Positions 8,880-16,681 of a DNA stretch of 64,000 nt are shown piece after piece (positions within the stretch are counted from its first letter, which is position 1; every line of letters begins with the position of its first letter). The translations under genes were made by a program, and so were the position numbers. Under the pieces are notes generated by a model. That model was not told where the DNA came from and searched no databases. It was given only the letters and a program-made list of their open reading frames with translations. The DNA is from VAZQ01 sp035693615 (lineage in GTDB: Bacteria; Pseudomonadota; Alphaproteobacteria; Rhizobiales; Xanthobacteraceae), in contig DASSGH010000114.1 in assembly GCA_035693615.1 (NCBI GenBank), positions 39,122 to 103,121 of the forward strand, read 5' to 3'.

Positions 8880-9659
8880 TCAAGCCGATTTGCGCCATGG
8901 GACCAGCATCGACACTCGCTGCTTGTAACGGCGGTAGTCGTCACCAAACAGGTCGGTCAAATCGCGCTCTTCGAGAAAAATGCCGACAAAGATATAGGCG
9001 GTTGTGACGGCTGCGAACAGCAGATGTCCTACCGTCATCGTCGGCGCGGCCCAGAACGCGATGATGAGACCCAAGTAGATCGGGTGGCGCACGAACTTGT
9101 AAAGCATGGGCGTCTTGAAGCGTAGGTCCGGCATCGGGCGACCGAGGAGATTATTAAGCACCTGATGTAGGCCGAACAACTCGAAATGGTTAATGAGAAA
9201 GGTCGACGTGAACACTAAGAACCAGCCAAAGAACGACAGGCCCATTACCACGATGGCAATCTGCGGATCGATGATCCGCCAAACCACGTCCGGCATCGGC
9301 CGCCACTGCCAGAACAACAAGATCAGCGCGAGGCTCGCAAACAGAACATAGGTGCTGCGTTCCACCGAGTGCGGCACGTATCGCGTCCACCACTGCTTGA
9401 ACTGCCGGCGCGCCATGACGCTGTGCTGCAGCGCGAAGAGCGACATGAGCAAAAGATTGATTACGGCGGCTTCGGCCAACGGACCCACCGGCCCGCTGTC
9501 GATAGTCTTCGGCACGAGGACACCGGCCACGAACCCGATCGCGTAGAGGAGCGTGAGAAAGGATACGAGATAAGCCGCCATACCGAAGAGAAACGCCGCC
9601 ACCCTGCCGATGGTCCCGGCCTGGCTTTGTTTCGCCAAAATTGTCGCTTGTCCAGACAT
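8880..9659 (-). CDS. Integral-membrane methyltransferase, MddA/NnrU-like (possible methanethiol S-methyltransferase)
   Basis: A 259-residue polytopic membrane protein with about six hydrophobic segments (for example GMAAYLVSFLTLLYAIGFVA, VINLLLMSLFALQHSVMA, YVLFASLALILLFW). The C-terminal part 'YKFVRHPIYLGLIIAFW' followed by 'LEERDLTDLFGDDYRRY' is the SAM-binding signature shared by isoprenylcysteine methyltransferase-like and NnrU-like proteins. It resembles MddA, which makes dimethyl sulfide from methanethiol. The ATG at 9659 has a perfect GGAGGAGATCC upstream, and the longer frame is not supported. The MddA assignment is from recalled family resemblance, and other small-molecule methylations are possible. 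Confidence 0.6.
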   Translation of the reverse strand: MSGQATILAKQSQAGTIGRVAAFLFGMAAYLVSFLTLLYAIGFVAGVLVPKTIDSGPVGPLAEAAVINLLLMSLFALQHSVMARRQFKQWWTRYVPHSVERSTYVLFASLALILLFWQWRPMPDVVWRIIDPQIAIVVMGLSFFGWFLVFTSTFLINHFELFGLHQVLNNLLGRPMPDLRFKTPMLYKFVRHPIYLGLIIAFWAAPTMTVGHLLFAAVTTAYIFVGIFLEERDLTDLFGDDYRRYKQRVSMLVPWRKSA

Positions 9660-9916
9660 GGATCTCCTCCATCGCCCCCCTCGCACGGCGATGCGGGCCG
9701 ATGCAGGATGCCCATGACTGGCCAAATTGCATTGAGCCGGCATTGATTTTTCCTTGAGAACGTCATGATTTTTTCTGTGCGGGAGCTCAACCGCGCAGAA
9801 AGCGGCTACACCCGATCGAACGACATGCACGTGAAGGGCGCGCTGAGGCCTTTTGCGGCTGGATCGTTCCTTCTATGCTTCGTTCCCTCTGCGAACATCG
9901 AAGACTGCCCCGGCCG

Positions 9917-11413
9917 ATGAGCGATTTGGACGCTTCTCAAGCCGCGCAACCAGAACCTGCCGGCACGACGCAGGCGGCCAAGCAAGCCGTCGTCGTGATT
10001 CATGGCATGGGCGAGCAGCGCCCGATGGACACGATAAAAGCCTTCGTGGGAGCAGTCTGGGAGACGGACGCAGTCATCACCGCGAACAAGCTGCCGCATC
10101 CGAGCCAAGTCTGGAGCAAGCCCGACCCTCGCACCGGATCGCTTGAGTTGCGCCGCATCACCACGCGCGAGAGCATTCCTAGCGCCGCGTTTCCCCATGG
10201 CGTACGCACGGATTTTTACGAGCTCTACTGGGCCGACCTCACTGCGGGCTCGACCTGGGAGGAATTCACCGGCTGGGTTCGCGGGCTGCTCCTGCGACCT
10301 ATCAGCCGGGTGCCTCCCAACGTGCGATCGGCGTGGATCGTGTTGTGGATCGCAACGCTGGCGGTCATCGCGATCGCAGCTCTTGCGGTCCTGCCAGCGG
10401 ATGCTTGGCGCAAGATCGGAGCGCCCTGGCTCGCCGATTGGCATTGGCTGCTGGCGTTCGTCGCGCTCGCGTTCGGACGATGGCTGCACAAAGCCGCCAC
10501 CGCATCCTTCGGACGCGTCGTGCGTTACACCATGGCCGATCCCGCCAACATTGCCGCCCGGCAGGCGGTCCACGAGCGTGGCCTCAAACTCATGAATTCG
10601 CTGCACGAGGGAGACCACTACAAGCGCATCATCATCGTCTCGCACAGCCTCGGCACCATGCTCGCCCACGATCTCCTGAGTTATTTCTGGGCGCAACGCG
10701 AGGCGGCCCGCAAAATTGCCGAGTCCTCGCCGGAATTCGATGCGCTTTGCGACCTCGAAAGCGCCGCAGCGGCTGTCGATCGGGCGGACGCGTCAGCGGC
10801 GGCGTTCGATGGGTACTATGCGGCGCAGCGCCGCCTGCGCGTCGCCCTAGCCGCCCGAGCGCCGAGGGACCCGCGGGACGCCTCCGATCCGCGTTGGCTG
10901 ATCACGGATTTCGTCACGCTCGGAAGTCCGCTGGCGCACGCGGAATTCCTGATCGCGGCGAGTGCCGAGGATCTCGCCAGACGCAAATTCGAGCGCGAGC
11001 TACCACAATCGCCGCCCTTGCGCGAAGATCTCGACCCAAAGGTTTTCCAGCTCGCGCGGGCAACGCACAAACTCCCGATCGGACCGAGCTTCGAGACCAG
11101 CAAGCTGATTAGTTTTCCGCCACCCTCCTCGCCGAATGTGTGGGAACTGCATCACGCCGCACCGTTTGCGGTCGTGCGCTGGACCAACATTTACGATTCG
11201 GCCTCACTGGTTTTTCGCGGCGACATCATCGGCGGGCCAGTGGCAAGCGCGTTCGGTCCGGCCGTCATCGATATCGACTTGAAGTCGCTGCGCGGCCAGT
11301 CCCGCTCCTTCACGCATACCAAATACTGGGCGATCAACGGCGAGCCGATTCACATCGAAGTCTTACGCAAAGCGATTAATCTGCTCGACGAGCCCAGTAC
11401 CGGCGCAAGGTAA
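9917..11413 (+). CDS. Predicted membrane-inserted alpha/beta-hydrolase fold protein, function unknown
   Basis: A protein of about 498 residues, not assigned to a named family. It starts with a hydrolase-like strand and loop 'AVVVIHGMGEQRP' (about residues 24-36), has a nucleophile-elbow-like 'IIIVSHSLGTMLAH' (about 240), 'DFVTLGSPLAHAEF', and a late His in 'FTHTKYW', together resembling a Ser-Asp-His lipase or esterase. Between the first strand and the elbow it carries two hydrophobic stretches (AWIVLWIATLAVIAIAALAV and WHWLLAFVALAFG), so the hydrolase is probably membrane anchored with its catalytic part on one face. Start choice is uncertain: ATG 9917 or an in-frame ATG at 9875, neither with a clear ribosome site. 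It stands alone, with a convergent DUF1428 gene downstream. Confidence 0.6.
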   Translation: MSDLDASQAAQPEPAGTTQAAKQAVVVIHGMGEQRPMDTIKAFVGAVWETDAVITANKLPHPSQVWSKPDPRTGSLELRRITTRESIPSAAFPHGVRTDFYELYWADLTAGSTWEEFTGWVRGLLLRPISRVPPNVRSAWIVLWIATLAVIAIAALAVLPADAWRKIGAPWLADWHWLLAFVALAFGRWLHKAATASFGRVVRYTMADPANIAARQAVHERGLKLMNSLHEGDHYKRIIIVSHSLGTMLAHDLLSYFWAQREAARKIAESSPEFDALCDLESAAAAVDRADASAAAFDGYYAAQRRLRVALAARAPRDPRDASDPRWLITDFVTLGSPLAHAEFLIAASAEDLARRKFERELPQSPPLREDLDPKVFQLARATHKLPIGPSFETSKLISFPPPSSPNVWELHHAAPFAVVRWTNIYDSASLVFRGDIIGGPVASAFGPAVIDIDLKSLRGQSRSFTHTKYWAINGEPIHIEVLRKAINLLDEPSTGAR

Positions 11414-11482
11414 TCCCTCGGTCGCAGGCGCCAGGGGCGACAGCAGTGGATCAATCGGCGCTCGCGCTGTGCGCCGTCCGTC

Positions 11483-11842
11483 CTACAGAGCGACCAGTGT
11501 CTTGAAGCCGCCCCAGATCATGCGCTTGGCGTCGAAGGGCAACGACTTGAGCTCCATCATCTTCGCAAGCCGCTTGTCCTTCATCACCTTCGCGTTGATG
11601 CGGTCGCGATCGGCGCGCGATTTGTAGACGATATAGGAGAAGACCACGGTCTCCCCGCCCTTTTGCTTGACGCTCCGCGGAAAGGAGGTTCGCTTTCCCC
11701 AGCTGACGTCGTCGGCAATGCTTTCGCGGAACTCGAGCGCGCCGTGCTCGCGCCAGACCTTTCCCGCCTTCTTCGCCATGCGCCGGTAGGCGGCCAGATC
11801 GCGCTTGCGCACCGGCACCACAAAACCATCGACATAGCTCAT
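11483..11842 (-). CDS. DUF1428 domain-containing protein
   Basis: A 119-residue small cytoplasmic protein with the DUF1428 pattern: 'MSYVDGFVVPVRKRDLAAYR' at the start, a conserved 'KRTSFPRSVK', 'VVFSYIVYKSRADRD' and the C-terminal 'PFDAKRMIWGGFKTLV'. The family has a dimeric alpha/beta ferredoxin-like fold of unknown function and is often found beside VOC/PhnB-type proteins, as here. The ATG at 11842 is used because the upstream frame has no family sequence. It is third in a minus-strand series (VOC, VOC, DUF1428) divergent from a MarR regulator. Confidence 0.85.
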   Translation of the reverse strand: MSYVDGFVVPVRKRDLAAYRRMAKKAGKVWREHGALEFRESIADDVSWGKRTSFPRSVKQKGGETVVFSYIVYKSRADRDRINAKVMKDKRLAKMMELKSLPFDAKRMIWGGFKTLVAL

Positions 11843-11948
11843 CCGAATCCTCCTTCTTGAGATCGAGGCGACCAGCACAGGCGCCGCCAGAGCCACGCGT
11901 TCACGCGGGGCTCCGGCGGTCGTGTGTGTCCTGCGGACTGCCGCGCCG

Positions 11949-12365
11949 CTACTGCTCGACGATGACCATCCAGCCGACGCCGAAGCGGTCGGCGACCATG
12001 CCGAAGCGCTTAGCGAAGAACGTCTTGCCGAGCGGCATGCGCACCTCTCCGCCGGCGGAGAGCGCCTTGAACATGCGGTCGGCCTCGACCTCGTCCTTGG
12101 CGTTGACTGAGAGCGAAAAGCCCTCGAATTTCGGCTTGCCTTGCGCGCAGCCGTCGGACGCCATCACCGGCGCATCGCCGACGCGGAAACACGAATGCAT
12201 GATCTTGTTCTCGCTGCCGGCTGGAACCATGCCGGGCGGCGGCGGTTCCGGGCTTTCCTTGTAGCGCATCATCATCTCGACCTTGGCGCCCAGCGCTTTC
12301 TTGTAGAAGTCGAGCGCTTCCTCGCAGCGGCCGTCGAAAAACAAGTAGGGTGTGACTGGCATCAT
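11949..12365 (-). CDS. VOC family protein, PhnB-like
   Basis: A 138-residue protein of the PhnB/VOC type: 'VTPYLFFDGRCEEALDFYKKALGAK' split over the first strand-helix, 'HSCFRVGDAPVMASDG' and 'KTFFAKRFGMVADRFGVGWMV'. These are cytoplasmic glyoxalase-fold proteins whose catalytic role is mostly undefined; the PhnB name does not prove phosphonate metabolism. AAAGGAGAGA precedes the ATG pair at 12365/12362. It lies 39 bp after another VOC gene and 106 bp before DUF1428 on the same strand, under likely control of the divergent MarR gene. Confidence 0.85.
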   Translation of the reverse strand: MMPVTPYLFFDGRCEEALDFYKKALGAKVEMMMRYKESPEPPPPGMVPAGSENKIMHSCFRVGDAPVMASDGCAQGKPKFEGFSLSVNAKDEVEADRMFKALSAGGEVRMPLGKTFFAKRFGMVADRFGVGWMVIVEQ

Positions 12366-12404
12366 TCTCTCCTTTCGCGGTTTCGAGATTGAAACTATCG
12401 GCGT

Positions 12405-12899
12405 TCAGGCGGCTTGCGCCCGCTTCAGTGCCGCAAGGTCGATCTTGCGCATCTGCAACATCGACCGCATGACCCGTTGCGCCTTGTCCGAATTCTCATC
12501 CATGAGCAGCTGCGGCAGCGCCGTCGGAATCACCTGCCACGAGAGGCCGAACTTGTCCTTGAGCCACCCGCAGGGTCCCTCCTCGCCGCCTTCGGCGAGC
12601 CTGCTCCAGAAATAGTCGATTTCCTCCTGGGTCTCGCAGTGAACCTGGAACGACACCGCCTCGTTGAACTTGAATTGCGGGCCGCCGTTGAGCGCCAGCA
12701 ACCTCTGTCCGGCGATCTCCAAGGCGACGGTCATGACCGTGCCCGGCTGCTTGCCGTGCACCTCGACTCCCTCTTTTCCGTAGCGGCTGATCTTGCCGAT
12801 CTTGGAATCTTTGAAAACGGAGGCGTAGAACTGGGCTGCCTGCTCGGCCTGGGTATCGAACCACAGGCACGGCGTGATCCCGTGTGCTGTCATCGGCAC
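12405..12899 (-). CDS. VOC family protein (3-demethylubiquinone-9 3-methyltransferase-like domain)
   Basis: A 164-residue glyoxalase-fold protein with 'ITPCLWFDTQAEQAAQFYASVF', split by a turn, 'VALEIAGQRLLALNGGPQFKFNEA', 'DYFWSRL' and 'GWLKDKFGLSWQVIP', which together mark the subfamily misnamed 3-demethylubiquinone-9 3-methyltransferase. No methyltransferase activity is implied. It is the promoter-proximal gene of the VOC-VOC-DUF1428 series, divergent from marR with a 160-bp intergenic region. A regulatory or detoxification substrate is unknown. Confidence 0.85.
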   Translation of the reverse strand: MPMTAHGITPCLWFDTQAEQAAQFYASVFKDSKIGKISRYGKEGVEVHGKQPGTVMTVALEIAGQRLLALNGGPQFKFNEAVSFQVHCETQEEIDYFWSRLAEGGEEGPCGWLKDKFGLSWQVIPTALPQLLMDENSDKAQRVMRSMLQMRKIDLAALKRAQAA

Positions 12900-13024
12900 G
12901 ATCTGCTCCTTTCACGCGTTGGTACTGATTTGGTGCGGGCACTCTGCGCGGCGCGGCCTGGACCATACCGTCGCCGGATTTCCGAGGCAGTCTGCTGCGC
13001 GGCTTCGATGCGTCTACCCCCGGA

Positions 13025-13060
13025 TTGACAGAATACGTTGATATCAATATAATTGTGGCG
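13025..13060 (+). promoter_or_regulatory. Consensus sigma-70 promoter with embedded palindromic operator ahead of marR
   Basis: A -35 TTGACA (13025-13030) and a -10 TATAAT (13048-13053) are separated by exactly 17 bp. The palindrome TTGATATCAA (13038-13047) fills the spacer up to the -10, a typical place for a MarR autorepressor. The expected start of transcription falls at about 13060, the first base of the GTG start codon, implying a leaderless mRNA and explaining the absence of a ribosome site. Confidence 0.75.
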
Positions 13061-13506
13061 TGTCAAAGGCAAACAAAGTTCCCTTCGAAACCACACTGTT
13101 CGTTCGGGACACCTGCCTATGTCTTCATCTGCAGCGCGCGGCGCGGGCGCTGGCGCGGCGGTTCGACGAGGCGCTGCGCCCGCTCGGTCTGACCAGCGGG
13201 CAGTACTCCATGATGATGGCGCTGAACCAGCCGGCGCCGCCGAGCATCGGGGCGGTCGCGTCAATTCTGTGCGTGGACCGCACGACGATGACCGCCGCGC
13301 TCAAGCCGCTGGAGCGGCGCGGGCTCGTCACCGTGAGCGTCGATAACAACGACCGGCGCAGCCGCCGGCTCAAGCTCACCGCCGCCGGCCGCGCGCTGCT
13401 CGCGCGCGCTGTCCCGGTCTGGCGGCGCACCCATGCCGAGATCGACCGCCTCGTTCCCGACGCCGGCGCGGAACGCCTGCGGCGCGACCTGCGCGCACTC
13501 ACGTGA
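13060..13506 (+). CDS. MarR family transcriptional regulator
   Basis: A 148-residue winged-helix regulator. The body shows the MarR layout: an N-terminal dimerisation helix with 'CLHLQRAARALARRFDEALR', 'LTSGQYSMMMALNQP', recognition-helix region 'SILCVDRTTMTAALKPLERRGLV', the wing 'NDRRSRRLKLTAAGRALL', then a C-terminal helix. The start is GTG with no Shine-Dalgarno but directly after a perfect promoter. It is divergent from the VOC-VOC-DUF1428 genes, which it probably regulates along with itself. The ligand is unknown, probably a phenolic or electrophile as for many MarR proteins. Confidence 0.9.
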   Translation: MSKANKVPFETTLFVRDTCLCLHLQRAARALARRFDEALRPLGLTSGQYSMMMALNQPAPPSIGAVASILCVDRTTMTAALKPLERRGLVTVSVDNNDRRSRRLKLTAAGRALLARAVPVWRRTHAEIDRLVPDAGAERLRRDLRALT

Positions 13507-13554
13507 AGAGCGCGCGTCCCGCGCGCGCAGTCATGCCGCTCTGCCGCAACGCGA

Positions 13555-14652
13555 TCAGGACTCGGCGAAGGCTTGCACTTTCACCGCTCGGCGCCGCGCA
13601 CCCCAATGTCCGTGAGCGGCGTCGAATACGCCGGCGCAAGGCGCGTCACAGTTGGCACAGCGAGCATCCGCACTGAGCTTCCACCCGGTGAGATCATACC
13701 AGTCGCGTCCGATCAACCTGGCGCCGCAGCCATGGCAATAGGTGCTCTGCCCGGCCTCGTCGTGGATGTTGCCGGTGTAGACGTAACGCAGCCCCGCCTC
13801 GATCGCGATGCGCCGCGCCAGCTTGAGCGTTTGCGGTGGCGTCGGCGGGATATCCAGCATTTTCCAGTCCGGATGAAACGCGGTGAAATGCAGCGGCACG
13901 TCGGGCCCTAGCCGTTCCATGACCCAGCGGCTCTCCGCCTCGATTTCCTGCGGCGAATCGTTCGCGCCCGGAATGAGCAAGGTCGTGATCTCGAACCAGA
14001 CCTGCGTCTCATGCTTGAGGTATTCAAGCGTCTCCAGCACGGGAGTTAGCTTGCCCGTGCATAGCGTCTTGTAGAAGCCGTCGGTAAATCCCTTCAGGTC
14101 GATATTGGCGGCGTCCATGTGCCGGAAGAATTCGATACGCGCTTGCGGCGCAATGTAGCCGGCGCTCACTGCTACGGTCTTGATTCCGCGCGCGTGACAG
14201 GCCTGCGCCACATCGACGGCGTATTCGAGGAAGATCACGGGATCGTTGTAGGTAAAGGCGACCGAGCGGCAGCCGCTGCGCACGGCCGCTTCGGCGATCG
14301 CCTCGGGCGAGGCGCGATCCTGCACGCGGTCGAGCGCGCGCGCTTTGGAGATGTCCCAGTTCTGGCAGAACTTGCAGGTCAAGTTGCAACCCGCGGTGCC
14401 GAATGAAAGCACGGGCGTGCCGGGAAGGAAGTGGTTGAGCGGCTTTTTCTCGATCGGATCGATGCAAAACCCGGAGGAGCGTCCATAGGTGGTGAGCAAG
14501 ATCTGATCGTGCTGGCGCGCACGCACGAAGCACAGCCCCCGCTGGCCCTCGTGCAATTTGCAATAGCGCGGACAGACGTCGCACTGGATGCGGCCATCCT
14601 CCAGCCGGTGCCAGTAGCGGCCGGGCACGCCTTCGATGATCGATTGATCCAT
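13555..14652 (-). CDS. amrS: AmmeMemoRadiSam system radical SAM enzyme
   Basis: A 365-residue radical SAM protein with the CxxxCxxC cluster motif C89-C93-C96 in 'GCNLTCKFCQNW'. An N-terminal Cys-rich segment (C24, C27, C31, C41) precedes it, and the C-terminus has zinc-ribbon-like CxxC pairs ('YCHGCGARLIG', 'CANCDAPC'). This three-part layout is that of the AmrS/PflA-like enzymes of the AmmeMemoRadiSam system, whose reaction is not known. ATG 14652 is preferred over the TTG two codons earlier. It is divergent from the Memo-family gene at 14723, 70 bp away, which supports the assignment. Confidence 0.9.
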   Translation of the reverse strand: MDQSIIEGVPGRYWHRLEDGRIQCDVCPRYCKLHEGQRGLCFVRARQHDQILLTTYGRSSGFCIDPIEKKPLNHFLPGTPVLSFGTAGCNLTCKFCQNWDISKARALDRVQDRASPEAIAEAAVRSGCRSVAFTYNDPVIFLEYAVDVAQACHARGIKTVAVSAGYIAPQARIEFFRHMDAANIDLKGFTDGFYKTLCTGKLTPVLETLEYLKHETQVWFEITTLLIPGANDSPQEIEAESRWVMERLGPDVPLHFTAFHPDWKMLDIPPTPPQTLKLARRIAIEAGLRYVYTGNIHDEAGQSTYCHGCGARLIGRDWYDLTGWKLSADARCANCDAPCAGVFDAAHGHWGARRRAVKVQAFAES

Positions 14653-14722
14653 ACTCAAGCCAAGCCCAGTTCTGCGCGGTATTATATTCCAAATCTGGGA
14701 AGCGCATGGCGGCGAGGCAACC

Positions 14723-15571
14723 GTGGAATCGAATTCGCAGCGCCCAAAGGTGCGACCGCCGGCGGCGGCCGGCCTGTTCTATGCCGGCGATCCAGACCGG
14801 CTGCAGGCGCACGTTGCGGAACTCATCCGTGCGGTCGAAGCATCCGCGGGCATCCCGCCCAAAGCGTTGATTGCCCCGCATGCGGGCTACGTCTATTCGG
14901 GGAGCGTGGCGGCGCAGGCATTTGCGCGGCTGCGTCCGGGCGCCCACGCGATCAAACGCGTCGTGCTGATCGGGCCCGCGCATTTCGTTCCGGTGCGCGG
15001 CATAGCCGCGCCGACGGTTGATGCCTTCGCAACCCCGCTCGGCCGCATTCCCGTGGACCGCCAGGCGCTCGCCGCCATCGCCGATCTTGTCGTCGAGGCT
15101 GACGCCCCGCATGCGCCCGAGCATTCACTCGAGGTCGAACTTCCCTTCCTGCAGGCGCTGTTGCCCTCCTTCGCCTTGGTGCCGCTGGTGATCGGCGATG
15201 CGAGTGCGCAAGAGGTGGCCGAGGTACTGCGGCGGCTATGGGGCGGGCCAGAAACGGCGATCGTCGTCAGCTCCGATCTTTCCCACTATCACGACTATGA
15301 CACGGCGCGGCGGCTCGACGCCGCGACCGCCGCCGCCATCGAGCGGGGCGAGTGGCAAAGCCTCGGCCCCAGCGAAGCCTGCGGCTTTATTGCGGTGGCT
15401 GGGCTCATCGTGGAGACGAACCGACGAGGCCTCGCGCCGCGGCAGCTCGCGCTATGCAACTCGGGAGACACGGCGGGAGGCCGCGAGCGCGTCGTTGGTT
15501 ACGGCGCCTGGATGGTCAACGAGATGGCCGCGGCCGCCCCCGCGCATCAGCGCGGTGGCAGCCGTTCATAG
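14723..15571 (+). CDS. amrB: AmmeMemoRadiSam system protein B (Memo family)
   Basis: A 282-residue Memo-like protein. Typical motifs are 'RPPAAAGLFYAGDPDRLQAHV', divided around the first helix, 'LIAPHAGYVYSG', 'VLIGPAHFVPVRG', 'HAPEHSLEVELPFLQ' and 'VVSSDLSHYHDYDTAR', with 'CNSGDTAGG' near the end; these carry the conserved His and Cys residues of the extradiol-dioxygenase-like Memo fold. The start is GTG at 14723; the nearby ATG is out of frame. It pairs with amrS, divergently. Its last 25 bp overlap the convergent GFA gene. The third partner, AMMECR1, is not in the window. Confidence 0.9.
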   Translation: MESNSQRPKVRPPAAAGLFYAGDPDRLQAHVAELIRAVEASAGIPPKALIAPHAGYVYSGSVAAQAFARLRPGAHAIKRVVLIGPAHFVPVRGIAAPTVDAFATPLGRIPVDRQALAAIADLVVEADAPHAPEHSLEVELPFLQALLPSFALVPLVIGDASAQEVAEVLRRLWGGPETAIVVSSDLSHYHDYDTARRLDAATAAAIERGEWQSLGPSEACGFIAVAGLIVETNRRGLAPRQLALCNSGDTAGGRERVVGYGAWMVNEMAAAAPAHQRGGSRS

Positions 15572-15954
15572 ATCGGCAGGCTCTCGGGGATGATGTGGAA
15601 GGGTTGTCGATCGACCGCGTAGACCGCCATTTGCGGGGCGCCGAATAGGCCCGGATCATCGAGCGTTCCGACTTTCAGGATTACCGCATTTAGGCCTGGA
15701 CGCCGCGTCGCAATGTGAGTGCCGCATGAGTCACAGAATTCACGCGTCACCGGTTGGTCCAGGTCGCTGCGCGCGAAGGTTTTTGGCGCACCGCTAACGT
15801 AGCGGAACCCTTCAGGTGGCATCAGCATAAACATGTTGGGTGCTCCGCCGCTGATGTATTGACATTCACGGCAGTGGCATTGCGCTTTCAGGCGCGGTTC
15901 GCCTTGAGCAACATATCGGATTTTCCCGCAGTAGCATCCGCCTTCGAACGTCAT
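15547..15954 (-). CDS. GFA (glutathione-dependent formaldehyde-activating/CENP-V) family protein
   Basis: A 135-residue protein with the GFA zinc-binding pattern: 'GGCYCGKIRY' (CxC), 'AQCHCRECQ' (CxxC with extra C) and 'REFCDSCGTH' (CxxC). Most members are annotated only by this fold, and formaldehyde activation is not shown for them. GGAG precedes the ATG. The 3' end overlaps the convergent amrB gene by 25 bp, so the two are not co-expressed. Downstream partners are not evident. Confidence 0.88.
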   Translation of the reverse strand: MTFEGGCYCGKIRYVAQGEPRLKAQCHCRECQYISGGAPNMFMLMPPEGFRYVSGAPKTFARSDLDQPVTREFCDSCGTHIATRRPGLNAVILKVGTLDDPGLFGAPQMAVYAVDRQPFHIIPESLPIYERLPPR

Positions 15955-16154
15955 TTGAAATTCTCCGCATGGTGAGACGCTAATTCCTAAAAAGAAATCG
16001 TCAGTCGCATTGACGCATCGTCCAGGCGTGACTGCCTACCCGCAGTCCGACATGAGCTGAAGCCTGCGAGGCGGGCTCGACCTACCGGCTCGAATTATGG
16101 AAGGGATGCAAGTCTGCTACCGCAGCCCGCGTCCTGCAATTCTCGCTACGAACG

Positions 16155-16625
16155 TTATTTACTGCCGATGACAGCGTAGCCCTGAATTTCGATCTTTGCC
16201 TCGGGAATAGCCAAGGCCGTGACGGTGATGAGCGCGCTGCCGGGGAAATTATCCCCTAAGATTTCCCGCCGGAGCTGGGTCACGCGATCGCCGTAGCGCA
16301 CGTCGGTGATGAACACGGTCATTTGCACCATGTCGCTCAGCTTGCCGCCGGCCTTTTCGAGCGTGGCGGTGAGCAGCTTGAAGATTTGCCGCACTTGTCC
16401 GTCGAGGTCGCCGGCGAGCGATTTGCCGGAATCATCGACCACTGCGAGCACACCGGCCAACCACACGATCTTGCCGCCGTCGGTGATCACCGCCTGGGAA
16501 TAACCGCGCTGCTGCGGACGTTCGCCTTTTATGAAATCCTTCGCCTGCAGAGGGGCCGGCAGGGCAAACAGCAACACCGCCGCGATGACGCCGATGAAAC
16601 CGCGTGGGAATGCGATCGAAAGCAT
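16155..16625 (-). CDS. Exported RidA family protein
   Basis: A 156-residue RidA/YjgF-fold protein with an N-terminal signal peptide (FIGVIAAVLLFALPAPLQA, cleavage near QAK). RidA elements seen are 'YSQAVITDGGKIVWLAGV', 'GQVRQIFKLLTATLEKAGG', 'MVQMTVFITDV' and 'SALITVTALAIPEAKIEIQG'. The Arg that binds imine intermediates in true RidA (usually in an 'R.......P' block) is not clearly present. With an export signal this is probably a periplasmic paralogue rather than the cytoplasmic enamine deaminase. AGGGAGACGAAC precedes the ATG. It follows an SMP-30-like gene by 56 bp on the same strand, likely an operon. Confidence 0.85.
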   Translation of the reverse strand: MLSIAFPRGFIGVIAAVLLFALPAPLQAKDFIKGERPQQRGYSQAVITDGGKIVWLAGVLAVVDDSGKSLAGDLDGQVRQIFKLLTATLEKAGGKLSDMVQMTVFITDVRYGDRVTQLRREILGDNFPGSALITVTALAIPEAKIEIQGYAVIGSK

Positions 16626-16681
16626 GTTCGTCTCCCTGATTTGAGCAAGCTTTGCCGCAGTATCAGATCATTTCGCCGCGC

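Noticed and set aside
13038..13047. TTGATATCAA as part of a terminator for the VOC operon
   Set aside because: It is upstream of, not downstream of, both gene sets and sits inside a perfect promoter.
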